This document shows, piece after piece, positions 35,486 to 43,568 of a stretch of DNA of 64,000 bases (position 1 is the first letter of the stretch; each line of letters starts with the position of its first letter). A program made the position numbers and the translations under genes. Source of the DNA: Polaribacter sp. Hel1_33_78. Its GTDB lineage: Bacteria > Bacteroidota > Bacteroidia > Flavobacteriales > Flavobacteriaceae. The notes under the pieces are model-generated. The model made no database searches. It was not told the origin of the DNA and saw nothing but the letters and a program-made list of their open reading frames with translations. The stretch lies in assembly GCF_900106075.1 (NCBI RefSeq), contig NZ_LT629794.1:1840001-1904000 (forward strand), given 5' to 3'.

Positions 35486-36816
35486 TATGCATTGACCTTT
35501 AATGTATTCCTTATTGGATTTTTAGATACATAATCTTTTGGCAGTTGCTGTTTTAACTGCTTAACAAATAAATGATAGTCCACGGTGATTGTATGTCGTG
35601 CAGTATTGATCTGTTTTATATGTGGGTGCGTGACTTCTCTTTTACAGAGTTCTGCAATGTTCTTTGCCCGTTTCCATTCACCTGTAATGGCCCTGGCGGC
35701 TAATTTTGCCTGAAGTTCAGATCCTGGCCAGATACAACCAAGCGGTTGAAACATGCCAATGAAAAACAGATTTTCATATTGTTCATGAAACATTTTCAGA
35801 TAAAGGGGCACATCAGAATCGCTGTAGTCAATAAAATGCTTTTCGAAAAACGGATGGGCTAATATATAGCCTGTACATGCTACGATAACATCAAATTCTT
35901 CGATCGTACCATCTTTAAAAACCACCTTTTTACCATCAAACCGTTCGATATCTCCTTTAGGAAAAACCTTGCCATGTCTTAGTTTATATAGCAACTCATC
36001 GTTAATAGTAGGATGCGTACTACCAAATTTAGTTTTTGGTATTTCAAGTCCATATAATCGATTAGAGCCAGTAAGGATTTTAATGGTTAATGCAGAGAAG
36101 AAATACCTTAACTTTTTAGGCAGAAACTTTAGTTTGGAGCTGACCACATCACTTGGTTTTCCAAACAAGAATTTAGGAATGATTTGATAACCTCTGCGCC
36201 AGCTGATACTGGTTTTCTCACTGATTCGGCTTGTTTCCACAGCCACATCACAAGCAGAGTTTCCTCCTCCAATGACCAACACACGCTTATCTTTAAACGG
36301 AGCGGCTTTTTTATAATCATGTGAATGCATAAACTCTCCAGTGAAAACACCTGGATAATTCGGATACCTTGGTTTCCAGTGGTGGCCATTGCAAACGATA
36401 AGGTGCGTAAACACTTCTGTATGTTCCTGCCCATTTTTTTCGGTAGTGACCATCCATTTTTCTCGATCGATACGTATACATTTCTTTACAAGAGTGTTGA
36501 ATTGAATGCAAGGATATAAATCAAAGTGTTTGGCATAAGCCTGAAAATACATTCTCAGCTGGTCATGGGAAGGGTAGTCAGGAATGTTTTTTTCAAAATC
36601 ATCGAAAGTGAAATCTTCATATTGTGATAAGTTTTTGGAGCTAATGATATGCGTAGTTTCAAAAACACTGGAATTACCGCCATTTTCATTATAAATCCAA
36701 TTGCCTCCGACATCATGGTTAAAGTCATAAGCAATTACGTCCAGACCTTTATCTTTTAAATTTTTTATGGTAGTTATCCCCGAAGGTCCTGCACCTATTA
36801 CACAAACTTTTTCCAT
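35485..36816 (-). CDS. Flavin-containing monooxygenase
   Basis: A 443-residue class B flavoprotein that adds one oxygen atom from O2 using NADPH. FAD loop GAGPSG (8-13), the FMO fingerprint Phe158-x-Gly160-xxx-His164-xxx-Tyr168 (FTGEFMHSHDY), NADP loop GGGNSA (183-188) and the ACTGY end motif. The final residue of the fingerprint (Tyr, not Trp) favours an FMO over a type I Baeyer-Villiger enzyme. First gene of an operon with the hydrolase, divergent from a TetR gene with an operator between -33 and -7. Substrate unknown. G+C-rich compared with neighbours. Confidence 0.92.
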   Translation of the reverse strand: MEKVCVIGAGPSGITTIKNLKDKGLDVIAYDFNHDVGGNWIYNENGGNSSVFETTHIISSKNLSQYEDFTFDDFEKNIPDYPSHDQLRMYFQAYAKHFDLYPCIQFNTLVKKCIRIDREKWMVTTEKNGQEHTEVFTHLIVCNGHHWKPRYPNYPGVFTGEFMHSHDYKKAAPFKDKRVLVIGGGNSACDVAVETSRISEKTSISWRRGYQIIPKFLFGKPSDVVSSKLKFLPKKLRYFFSALTIKILTGSNRLYGLEIPKTKFGSTHPTINDELLYKLRHGKVFPKGDIERFDGKKVVFKDGTIEEFDVIVACTGYILAHPFFEKHFIDYSDSDVPLYLKMFHEQYENLFFIGMFQPLGCIWPGSELQAKLAARAITGEWKRAKNIAELCKREVTHPHIKQINTARHTITVDYHLFVKQLKQQLPKDYVSKNPIRNTLKVNA

Positions 36817-36836
36817 TATATTCTTTATTTATAAAG

Positions 36837-36867
36837 CAAATATACTAATAAATGACACTTGTGTCAA
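36837..36867 (-). promoter_or_regulatory. Monooxygenase promoter with palindromic TetR operator
   Basis: On the minus strand TTG (36865-36867) and TATATTTG (36837-36844) are spaced by 20 bases, an excellent Bacteroidota -33/-7 pair. The palindrome TGACACTTGTGTCA (36853-36866) fills the space between them. A repressor bound there would block the polymerase, as expected for the adjacent TetR protein. The palindrome also overlaps the first codons of the tetR gene. Confidence 0.75.
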
Positions 36868-37565
36868 CTTTTATAAAAAATAGATTATCCTTTTTTGAGA
36901 AAAATGACCAGAATTCCTTTTCTTTATGGCTTAATAAATCGAACAGATTGGGGAAATTACAGGAAAATAAGAAACGAAATGAAACTACAATTATCAATGC
37001 GGCATTCGAATTATTTGTAAATAAAGGACTTGACAGCACAACTATCAGTGATATTGTAAAGGGCAGTAAACTGGCCAGAGGTACTTTCTATAATTATTTT
37101 CAAAGCAAGGAGGAAATATGGGATTTAATCGTCAAAAAACTCGTGGAAAATGTCAATGCCCGTCTTATAGAAGAGCGTAAAAATGCAAATGATATATATG
37201 AATTTACCTATAACGCCTTTTTAGGATATGCTCATGTTCTTCAGGAAAATAAATATTTAGATTTGTTGATTAGAAACCAGGCCAATTTCAGAAAGAGTGT
37301 TTTTTCAGCTGGGTTACTTAATTCTATTTATGCTTACCTCGAAAAGGATATTGCTAATTCGCCTTATTATAATGGATTGACGATGAGTCAAATTCAATTA
37401 ATAAGTTATTCCATGATCGGGTCTGCAATCGAACTCATCATCCAGGCACACCTAAATCAACAAACTACATCCATGGAGGAATTGGGTAAATATTTTGCGG
37501 ATCTATTTATTGGCGGATATGAAAGAATTATATCTAAATCCAGACGAGAAAGTCAGATAAAATAG
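36852..37565 (+). CDS. TetR/AcrR family transcriptional regulator
   Basis: A 237-residue repressor. After an N-terminal extension of about 42 residues the HTH reads TTIINAAFELFVNKGLDSTT, ISDIVKGSKLARGTFYNYFQ, SKEEIWDLI (about 45-95), followed by an all-helical ligand domain. It is divergent from the monooxygenase/hydrolase operon and 35 bases from it; the palindrome at 36853-36866 is its probable site. The ATG at 36852 lies within that palindrome; a start further in (TTG at codon 33) would leave the HTH intact, so the exact start is open. Confidence 0.9.
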   Translation: MTLVSTFIKNRLSFFEKNDQNSFSLWLNKSNRLGKLQENKKRNETTIINAAFELFVNKGLDSTTISDIVKGSKLARGTFYNYFQSKEEIWDLIVKKLVENVNARLIEERKNANDIYEFTYNAFLGYAHVLQENKYLDLLIRNQANFRKSVFSAGLLNSIYAYLEKDIANSPYYNGLTMSQIQLISYSMIGSAIELIIQAHLNQQTTSMEELGKYFADLFIGGYERIISKSRRESQIK

Positions 37566-37940
37566 CGGAGAGATTGTGGCGCTAGTTTTAAATACTTCAA
37601 TTTAGTGGCAGAATAGAATTTACATTACTAAACTTTTGAAAAGCGCAACAAATAATTAAGGAATTCGCTGAATCAGATAGGTGGTAATCAGTATTATCGT
37701 GACAGCAAATATTATATTAAGTAGAATCTTCTCTACAACTAGGCTGGCTGGTAAGGCAGAATAGCGGGTTGTGTTTTGTTTTGTGGGCTGAAGCTTTATT
37801 CTGTCTTGATTTTTTTGTTTCTTTTTTATCAAGAAAAAAAGATATAATGAAAACTTAAGAAGTTCAAAACATCAATTTCAATTTTACATAATATTGGAAG
37901 TTCCAGTTAAATAAAGGTTAAATAGTAACGAGAATAGAAT
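37566..37940. other. Non-coding stretch at the right end of the monooxygenase block
   Basis: No supported gene. It contains a TCTTGATTTTTTTG...TCAAGA hairpin with T-rich loop (37803-37832), matching the one at 32853-32882 at the start of copy 1, and an isolated TTTTACATAAT half-arm at about 37881. Confidence 0.5.
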
Positions 37941-38320
37941 AAGTGCTTAGAATTTTATTTTTCTTAAAATTTAAGCTCTTGTGGGAAGTTTACGAAAATG
38001 GTATTAGAAAAAAATATTGACGGAATATTATAGAATAACATAATCTTATATAAATTAGAAATGTTAGCTTTTGTGCGCTGGCAAGTGTTGGAAAATTGTG
38101 TTTAAAAAAATTACTGCGTAGCATAATTATTTTAAAAAAGCAATCGAGCGCATTGGTGTGCGGCAATTTTACATAATGGCTAATTATAGTTACAAACAGC
38201 AGGATGTTTATTATTTAGTACTAAACCCAAGAGCCTAATGTTTAATGACCCAAGTTCTACAGTTTATTGTGTGGATAAGATTTCTGGGATATTTAACATA
38301 ATAGAGAATTATAGCTATCA
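37941..38320. repeat. Long dispersed repeat, copy 2
   Basis: Diverged direct copy of 32975-33430, with the shared blocks listed under copy 1 in the same order and orientation. It contains a half-arm TTTTACATAATGGCTAATTA (38167) placed 125 bases before the arm of site C; in copy 1 the spacing is 118 bases. The two copies bracket the 33.4-37.9 kb block. Confidence 0.75.
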
Positions 38321-38478
38321 AATAAAATCCAGAAGTTAATTAGCCGTAATTTCTTTTAACATAATATCTATCGATATAAACCTAAAGGTATTATATCTGA
38401 TATTATGTGTAAATAGCCTGAAATACGGCTATACAGAAATTACTGTATATTTGTACTATAATTTATATTATGTTAAAT
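38291..38478. repeat. attC-like triple-nested palindrome, site C
   Basis: Outer arms ATTTAACATAATAGAGAATT (38291, continuing ATAGCTATCA) and TTGTACTATAATTTATATTA (38451, continuing TGTTAAAT). The ends ATTTAAC and GTTAAAT are exact complements and match the attC core pattern RYYYAAC/GTTRRRY. Second stem TAGCCGTAATTTC/GAAATACGGCTA (38341-38353, 38420-38431). Third stem ACATAATATC...GATATAA/TTATATC...GATATTATGT (38358-38408). A further hairpin TAGGTTT/AAACCTA follows (38478-38504). Confidence 0.75.
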
Positions 38479-38577
38479 AGGTTTTTTGATAATATATAAA
38501 CCTACTCTATAATACCTCTAACGTTCAATTTGAAAAATGCCTCCTATTTGAGAATACAAATTAACCAACAACTTGTA

Positions 38578-38949
38578 TTAATCCAACCACTTTAAAAAAT
38601 AAGCCGTAATTTCTTCTTTCAATTCATAGTGCATTTTAATATAAGTTCTCATATCTTCAACTATAGGTTTGTGTTCTCCAAAATAATTTTCATTAAGTTT
38701 ATGACTATTGAGAATAGTCAATTCCTTTTTACATCTGTGCTTTAATTTTGAAATTACATCTTTTTCAATTAAAATTCTATTTTGAAATTGCTCTAAAGGA
38801 ATTAAAGCGTTTTTGTTATATTCTCTTTCAGCAACTTCTTCTAGTTTTTCTTCAAACGTGCACATTTCATCAAAATGAAAACTCAACTCTTTTCGCCAAG
38901 TTTCTAAATTAAATTTAAAATCACTTACAAGTGATATTTTGGTTTGCAT
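38578..38949 (-). CDS. Uncharacterised small helical protein next to the EF-G paralog
   Basis: A 123-residue soluble, charged protein predicted as one or two long helices (FHFDEMCTFEEKLEEVAERE; YIKMHYELKEEITAYFLKWL). No signal peptide, Cys motif or catalytic pattern. It starts 17 bases after the stop of the EF-G-like gene on the same strand, so it is probably co-transcribed and may be a partner of it. Family not recognised. Confidence 0.65.
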   Translation of the reverse strand: MQTKISLVSDFKFNLETWRKELSFHFDEMCTFEEKLEEVAEREYNKNALIPLEQFQNRILIEKDVISKLKHRCKKELTILNSHKLNENYFGEHKPIVEDMRTYIKMHYELKEEITAYFLKWLD

Positions 38950-38966
38950 TTTATAAATTATTTAAA

Positions 38967-41075
38967 TTAAACTGATTGAACAACTAACTCTTTTTGAACA
39001 TTTGCAGGAACTGTTTGATAGGACGAAAAGACAGTACTAAAGGTCGCTTTTCCTTGCGTTATAGATCTCAAAACAGCAGAAAATCCAAACAATTCTACCG
39101 CTGGAGTTATGCATTTTAAAATTTGATAATTATCTTGAGTTTCAATTCCTAGAATCATAGACCTTCTCGACTGCAACTCTGTCATTACATTCCCCATCAT
39201 TTGCTCCGGTACTTTTATAGAAATTTCTTTTGTAGGTTCTAACAATCTGGGATTTGCATTTAAAAATGCTTCTTTAAATGCATTTGCAGCGGCTATTTTA
39301 AAAGAAATATCATTAGAATCTACTGAATGCATTTTTCCATCATACACCATTACTCTAATATCTCTTGCAAATGATTTTGTTAACGGCCCAGATTCCATCA
39401 CTTCTAAAATCCCTTTAAGTACTGATGGTAAATAACGCGTATTTATAGCCCCACCAACAATACAATTATAAAATACTAGTTTGCCTCCCCAAGTTAAATC
39501 TACCACTTCTTTACCTCTTATATTGAACCCTTCCGGCTCTGGCATATTTTCATACCAAGGGGCTATTTTCATATGAACTTGTGCGAACTGTCCAGAACCT
39601 CCAGACTGTTTTTTATGTCTGTAATTTGCCGTCGCAGAGCGCTGTATAGTTTCTCTATATTGAATTTTTGGTTTTTTAAATCCCACTTTTATACCGTAAA
39701 CATGTTCCAAAATCCAAGTGATAGTGGCTAGATGCAATTCTCCTTGACAACCTAATAAAGTTTCTTTAGTTTCTTTAGAATAACTCAGCACAATTGTTGG
39801 ATCCTGACTTTGTAAACGTCTTAAAGATTCACTTAATTTTTCTTCGTCTTTTGTATTCTCCGCGAAAACAGCTTTCGTAATTCTTGCATCTGGATACTGA
39901 ATTGGTTTAATCGTAAAACCTTTTTCTTTGGTTGATAAAGTATCATTTGTTTCCGTAAATTTTAATTTGGTAGTGGCGCCAATATCTCCTGTAGATAATT
40001 TATCAACGGGTTCTTTATTTTTGCCATCCATAATATATAATTGATTGATCGTTTCTGTTTCACCATTTCTGCTATTTATCAATTTGTCATTTACATGTAC
40101 TTCACCAGATTTTACTTTAAAAAAGGTAATTTGACCAAGATTTGGTTGATATGTTGTTTTGAACACAAACAAAACAGGATCTGCATCTTTGTTGCGCTGT
40201 ATTTCATTTCCTTCTAAACTTTGTTCTGGTTTAAGATCTGAAGCTGCTGGTGCAACATTATCTATAAAACCCATTAAACGACCAATTCCCATATTTTTTA
40301 ATGCAGAAACACAAAAAACAGGAAAAAGATCATGATTTAACATTCCTTTCTTAATTCCTTTTCGCATTTCATCTTCATTTAATGTGCCTTTATCAAAAAA
40401 AAGTTCCATTAATTCTTCATCATTTTCTGCTGCTTTTTCTACTAACTCATTATGCAGTTGATTGGCAGTTTCAAGTTGTTCTTTAGGAATTGAAAATTTT
40501 TCAGGCTTCCCTCCTTGTGCATCAAATTTGTACATTTTCATCTTTAAAACGTCAATAATGCATTGGTTACCATCCATAATTAAAGGATATTGAATTTTTA
40601 TAGCATTGCTACCAACTAGTTGCTTTATACTATTAAAACTATTTTCAAAATCAGCTTGCTTATGGTCTATTTGGTTTACCACAAAAAGTGTTGGCTTGTG
40701 GTATTTGTCAATATAATTCCAAATAATTTCTGTCCCAATTTCAACACCATATTTGGCATTTATAACGGTTGTTATTGTATCAGAAACTCTAATTGAAGAA
40801 ATAATTTCTCCTATAAAGTCATCTAAACCAGGTGTATCTATAATATTAATCTTATAATTTCTCCATTCTGTGTGCAAGGGTGTTGCAAAAACTGAGGCCT
40901 CTCTTTGATGTTCTATCTCATGATAATCTGAAACAGTGTTTTTATTCTCAATTGTTCCTCTTCTTTTAATAATTCCTGCCTCATACAGCATTGTTTCAGC
41001 TAAAGTGGTCTTACCACTATTATGAGCACCCACAAAAACAATGTTTTTTATGTGTTTATCATCATATATTTTCAT
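38967..41075 (-). CDS. Divergent elongation factor G paralog (EF-G2 type)
   Basis: A 702-residue translational GTPase with all five EF-G domains (domain IV QSGGSGQFAQV; domain V VMTELQSRRSMILG). The GTPase centre is altered: P-loop VGAHNSGKT (15-23), switch I REASVFATP instead of RGITI, switch II DTPGL at 80-84 where EF-G has DTPGH, and NQID for NKMD. Loss of the catalytic His suggests weak or no GTP hydrolysis, as reported for a Bacteroides EF-G2 used in starvation. ATG at 41073-41075 is preferred over one 27 bases upstream because it begins the conserved N-terminus. Confidence 0.88.
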   Translation of the reverse strand: MKIYDDKHIKNIVFVGAHNSGKTTLAETMLYEAGIIKRRGTIENKNTVSDYHEIEHQREASVFATPLHTEWRNYKINIIDTPGLDDFIGEIISSIRVSDTITTVINAKYGVEIGTEIIWNYIDKYHKPTLFVVNQIDHKQADFENSFNSIKQLVGSNAIKIQYPLIMDGNQCIIDVLKMKMYKFDAQGGKPEKFSIPKEQLETANQLHNELVEKAAENDEELMELFFDKGTLNEDEMRKGIKKGMLNHDLFPVFCVSALKNMGIGRLMGFIDNVAPAASDLKPEQSLEGNEIQRNKDADPVLFVFKTTYQPNLGQITFFKVKSGEVHVNDKLINSRNGETETINQLYIMDGKNKEPVDKLSTGDIGATTKLKFTETNDTLSTKEKGFTIKPIQYPDARITKAVFAENTKDEEKLSESLRRLQSQDPTIVLSYSKETKETLLGCQGELHLATITWILEHVYGIKVGFKKPKIQYRETIQRSATANYRHKKQSGGSGQFAQVHMKIAPWYENMPEPEGFNIRGKEVVDLTWGGKLVFYNCIVGGAINTRYLPSVLKGILEVMESGPLTKSFARDIRVMVYDGKMHSVDSNDISFKIAAANAFKEAFLNANPRLLEPTKEISIKVPEQMMGNVMTELQSRRSMILGIETQDNYQILKCITPAVELFGFSAVLRSITQGKATFSTVFSSYQTVPANVQKELVVQSV

Positions 41076-41331
41076 AAAGATATATTTATAAGTTTGCCCC
41101 ATAAATTTAAAAACTTTATAAAATTAAAAACATGATTTTTATTAGGTTTTAAAATTATTTACATATTCCGTATATAAAAATTATAATCTTTTAAAACAGA
41201 TAGCCTAACACCTATAATCGGAACTTAATAAATTAGATACTTTACTAAATAATGTTAAAGTTGCTAGTTTAGTGACCTCATCATTACTTTATTTTTTTAA
41301 ATTTTAAACTCTTATTAAATTTAAATAAAGG

Positions 41332-41339
41332 TATTTTTG
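41332..41339 (+). promoter_or_regulatory. -7 element TATTTTTG of the MFS gene
   Basis: A TAnnTTTG match only four bases before the GTG start codon, implying a leaderless or nearly leaderless mRNA. Confidence 0.5.
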
Positions 41340-41343
41340 ACCC

Positions 41344-42561
41344 GTGGAAATAAAACAGAAATCAGAACTAGAATTTATAATTGTAATGGCATCTTTAATG
41401 TCATTAGTGGCATTATCTATCGATGCCTTATTACCAGCAATTGCAGATATCAGTAAAGCAATACATATTGTAAACCCAAAAAACAATCAGTTATTTATAA
41501 CAATGATTTTTTTGGGATTGGGTTTTGGACAACTTATTTCAGGACCTTTATCAGATAGTTTTGGCAGAAAACCAATTATTTATGGAGGTTTTATCGTTTT
41601 TGCTTTTGCTAGTTTAATATGTGTTTTTGCATCCAGTTTAGAAATCATGATTGTAGGCAGAATTTTACAAGGAATAGGACTCTCTGCTCCAAGAACTATT
41701 AGCATAGCAATGGTTAGAGATCGTTTTAGCGGCAATTACATGGCGAAAGTAATGTCTTTTATTGTGGTGATCTTTATTCTCGTACCAGTAGTTGCTCCTG
41801 CAATAGGAAAGCTAATGTTAGATATATATGGATGGAAATCTATTTTTTATAGTCAGCTGTTATTTGGTTTTTTTACCATGATCTGGGTATGGAAACGGCA
41901 ACCAGAAACATTAAAAATAGCACATCGTAAAAAATTTAAATTTTCCCTTTTTATAGAGGGCACTAAAGAATTTTTAACACACAAATATGCTGTTATTTTT
42001 ACATTATTTTCCGGTTTTATTACGGGTTCTTTCATGGTCTATTTAAGTGCAAGTCAACGGATATTTGAAGAACAATACTACCTAAAAGAAGAGTTTCCAT
42101 TTATTTTTGCCGGTCTAGCCATAAGTATTGGTTTGGCAACTTTTTTAAACGGAAAACTAGTTGTAAAGATTGGTATGCATAAATTGGTGTCAATCTTTAC
42201 TATAGTATTTACGATAATTCCAGTTTTTTATATAGTCCTGTTTTCTGGAGAAAAGAATCCAAGTATTTATGTTTTAATTGTATTTTTCGGTTTACAATTC
42301 TTTTCTATTGGTTTTCTTTTTGGAAATACTAGAGCGCTGGCCATGGAACATATTGGACATATTGCTGGCATTGGAGCTGCTATAAATGGTTTTGTTTCTA
42401 CAATTATGGCAGTACCAATAGCCACATTTATAGGAAGTTATATTAACGAGACTGCGCTACCTCTTTTTATTGGTTTTTTTGTTTGTGGATTTTTGTCTTT
42501 ATTGTTAATTGCCTCTTTAAAATTTAAAAAAAAGGAAGGCCTAGTTTTAAAATCAACTTAA
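41344..42561 (+). CDS. MFS drug efflux transporter, Bcr/CflA type
   Basis: A 405-residue 12-helix antiporter. Helix 1 SLVALSIDALLPAIADI carries the acidic residue typical of the DHA1 drug:H+ family; loop 2-3 motif GPLSDSFGRKPIIYGG; and helix 5 LVPVVAPAIGKLMLDIYGWKSIF is motif C of exporters. It probably exports small toxic compounds. The GTG start is used because the next ATG would cut into helix 1. A pseudouridine synthase gene starts three bases after its stop. Confidence 0.9.
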   Translation: MEIKQKSELEFIIVMASLMSLVALSIDALLPAIADISKAIHIVNPKNNQLFITMIFLGLGFGQLISGPLSDSFGRKPIIYGGFIVFAFASLICVFASSLEIMIVGRILQGIGLSAPRTISIAMVRDRFSGNYMAKVMSFIVVIFILVPVVAPAIGKLMLDIYGWKSIFYSQLLFGFFTMIWVWKRQPETLKIAHRKKFKFSLFIEGTKEFLTHKYAVIFTLFSGFITGSFMVYLSASQRIFEEQYYLKEEFPFIFAGLAISIGLATFLNGKLVVKIGMHKLVSIFTIVFTIIPVFYIVLFSGEKNPSIYVLIVFFGLQFFSIGFLFGNTRALAMEHIGHIAGIGAAINGFVSTIMAVPIATFIGSYINETALPLFIGFFVCGFLSLLLIASLKFKKKEGLVLKST

Positions 42562-42564
42562 AAT

Positions 42565-43269
42565 ATGAGTTTAGAAATTATCTTTGAAGATGAATATCTT
42601 TTGTGCGTCACAAAACCCAATAATGTTCTGACCCATCATGCATTTCATTCTAGAAATGTTGCAGATGAGGATTCTTTATTACAAATTATACAAAAAGAGA
42701 GAGGTTTAAAGGTATATCCAGTGCACAGGTTAGATCGAAAAACTTCAGGAATTATGATGTTGGCAAAAGAAACTCGTTTTGTTTCTAAATTTCAAGAATT
42801 GTTTACCAATAAAGAAATTCAGAAAACCTATTTTGGTATTGTTCGCGGATTTTCTCCGGAGACTAGAACCATAGATTCTCCTGTAAAAGGAAGAGATGGA
42901 AAAATACATAAAGAAGCATTAACAGAGTTAAAAACGTTAGAAACGGTCCTTTTAAATATCCCTGTAAAACCCTATGATTCTTCTCGGTATAGCTTCGTTG
43001 AATTAGCACCAAAAACAGGAAGAATGCATCAGTTAAGAGTACACACTAATAAAATTAGTCATCCTTTAATTGGAGATTCTAAATATGGTGATAAAAACCA
43101 CAATGTAATGTTTGATGAAAATTTTGGATGTAAAAACTTGTTTTTACATGCAGGAAAACTCGAGTTTATAAACCCTTTTACCTCAGAAAAAACAATTTTA
43201 AAAGCTACTTTTCCAAAAGATTGGATTGCTTTATTTGAACAATTTTCTTGGAGAAATCCTTTGATATAG
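42565..43269 (+). CDS. truC: tRNA pseudouridine synthase, TruC/RluA family
   Basis: A 234-residue pseudouridine synthase. Catalytic Asp57 lies in HRLDRKTSG; KTYFGIVRG and PKTGRMHQLRVH are the family's other motifs. There is no S4 domain, and the size and the FxxAGKLEF end (LFLHAGKLEF) fit TruC, which modifies U65 of some tRNAs. The symbol is given on family resemblance; another RluA member is possible. It follows the MFS gene by three bases. Confidence 0.85.
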   Translation: MSLEIIFEDEYLLCVTKPNNVLTHHAFHSRNVADEDSLLQIIQKERGLKVYPVHRLDRKTSGIMMLAKETRFVSKFQELFTNKEIQKTYFGIVRGFSPETRTIDSPVKGRDGKIHKEALTELKTLETVLLNIPVKPYDSSRYSFVELAPKTGRMHQLRVHTNKISHPLIGDSKYGDKNHNVMFDENFGCKNLFLHAGKLEFINPFTSEKTILKATFPKDWIALFEQFSWRNPLI

Positions 43270-43323
43270 ATATTCATCTAACTTTTAGTGAATAACAACA
43301 AATTATAAGGACTCTTATTTCAC

Positions 43324-43375
43324 GCGAAAAAAAAAGATTCATAAAGAAAAATTTTCAAATTCTCTATGAATCTTT
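43324..43375 (-). terminator. Intrinsic terminator of the CPXCG/oxidoreductase operon
   Basis: AAAGATTCATA (43333-43343) and TATGAATCTTT (43365-43375) pair; on the minus strand the stem is followed by a T-run. It may also serve the plus-strand truC transcript. Confidence 0.75.
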
Positions 43376-43388
43376 ATCTAATACTATT

Positions 43389-43568
43389 TTATTGCTCTAT
43401 CGATTCAGAATCAAATCGAGTCAATTCATTTTCTTCAAAAGCAGCTGTTAATTCTATGGGATTGCAACAAACTTCACAATCTTCTATATACGTTTGTTCT
43501 CGAACACTTGCATCTAAAATCATTGAAATTTCTTCCCAACAATATGGACATTGAAAAAAATGTTCCAC
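43389..43568 (-). CDS. CPXCG motif-containing cysteine-rich protein
   Basis: A 59-residue protein read from GTG at 43566-43568: MEHFFQCPYCWEEISMILD, then YIEDCEVCCNPIEL and an acidic tail. The CPYC...CEVCC pattern is the four-Cys zinc ribbon of the CPXCG family. The start overlaps the stop of the upstream oxidoreductase gene by one base (TAGTG), which fixes the start codon and implies coupling. Function unknown. Confidence 0.85.
   Translation of the reverse strand: MEHFFQCPYCWEEISMILDASVREQTYIEDCEVCCNPIELTAAFEENELTRFDSESIEQ

Noticed and set aside
36129..36519. Several open frames antisense to or overlapping the monooxygenase
   Set aside because: They are shadows of the more G+C-rich monooxygenase gene and show no independent coding features.
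35485..36816. Type I Baeyer-Villiger monooxygenase
   Set aside because: The fingerprint ends in Tyr (FxGxxxHxxxY), the FMO form; the Baeyer-Villiger fingerprint needs Trp at this position.
29013..38478. A true integron
   Set aside because: The palindromes look like attC, but there is no integrase, no attI, cargo orientation is mixed and intervals are large. Kept only as a hypothesis in the findings.
43366..43554. A plus-strand open frame after truC
   Set aside because: It is the antisense shadow of the CPXCG gene, whose Cys pattern and coupled start are convincing.
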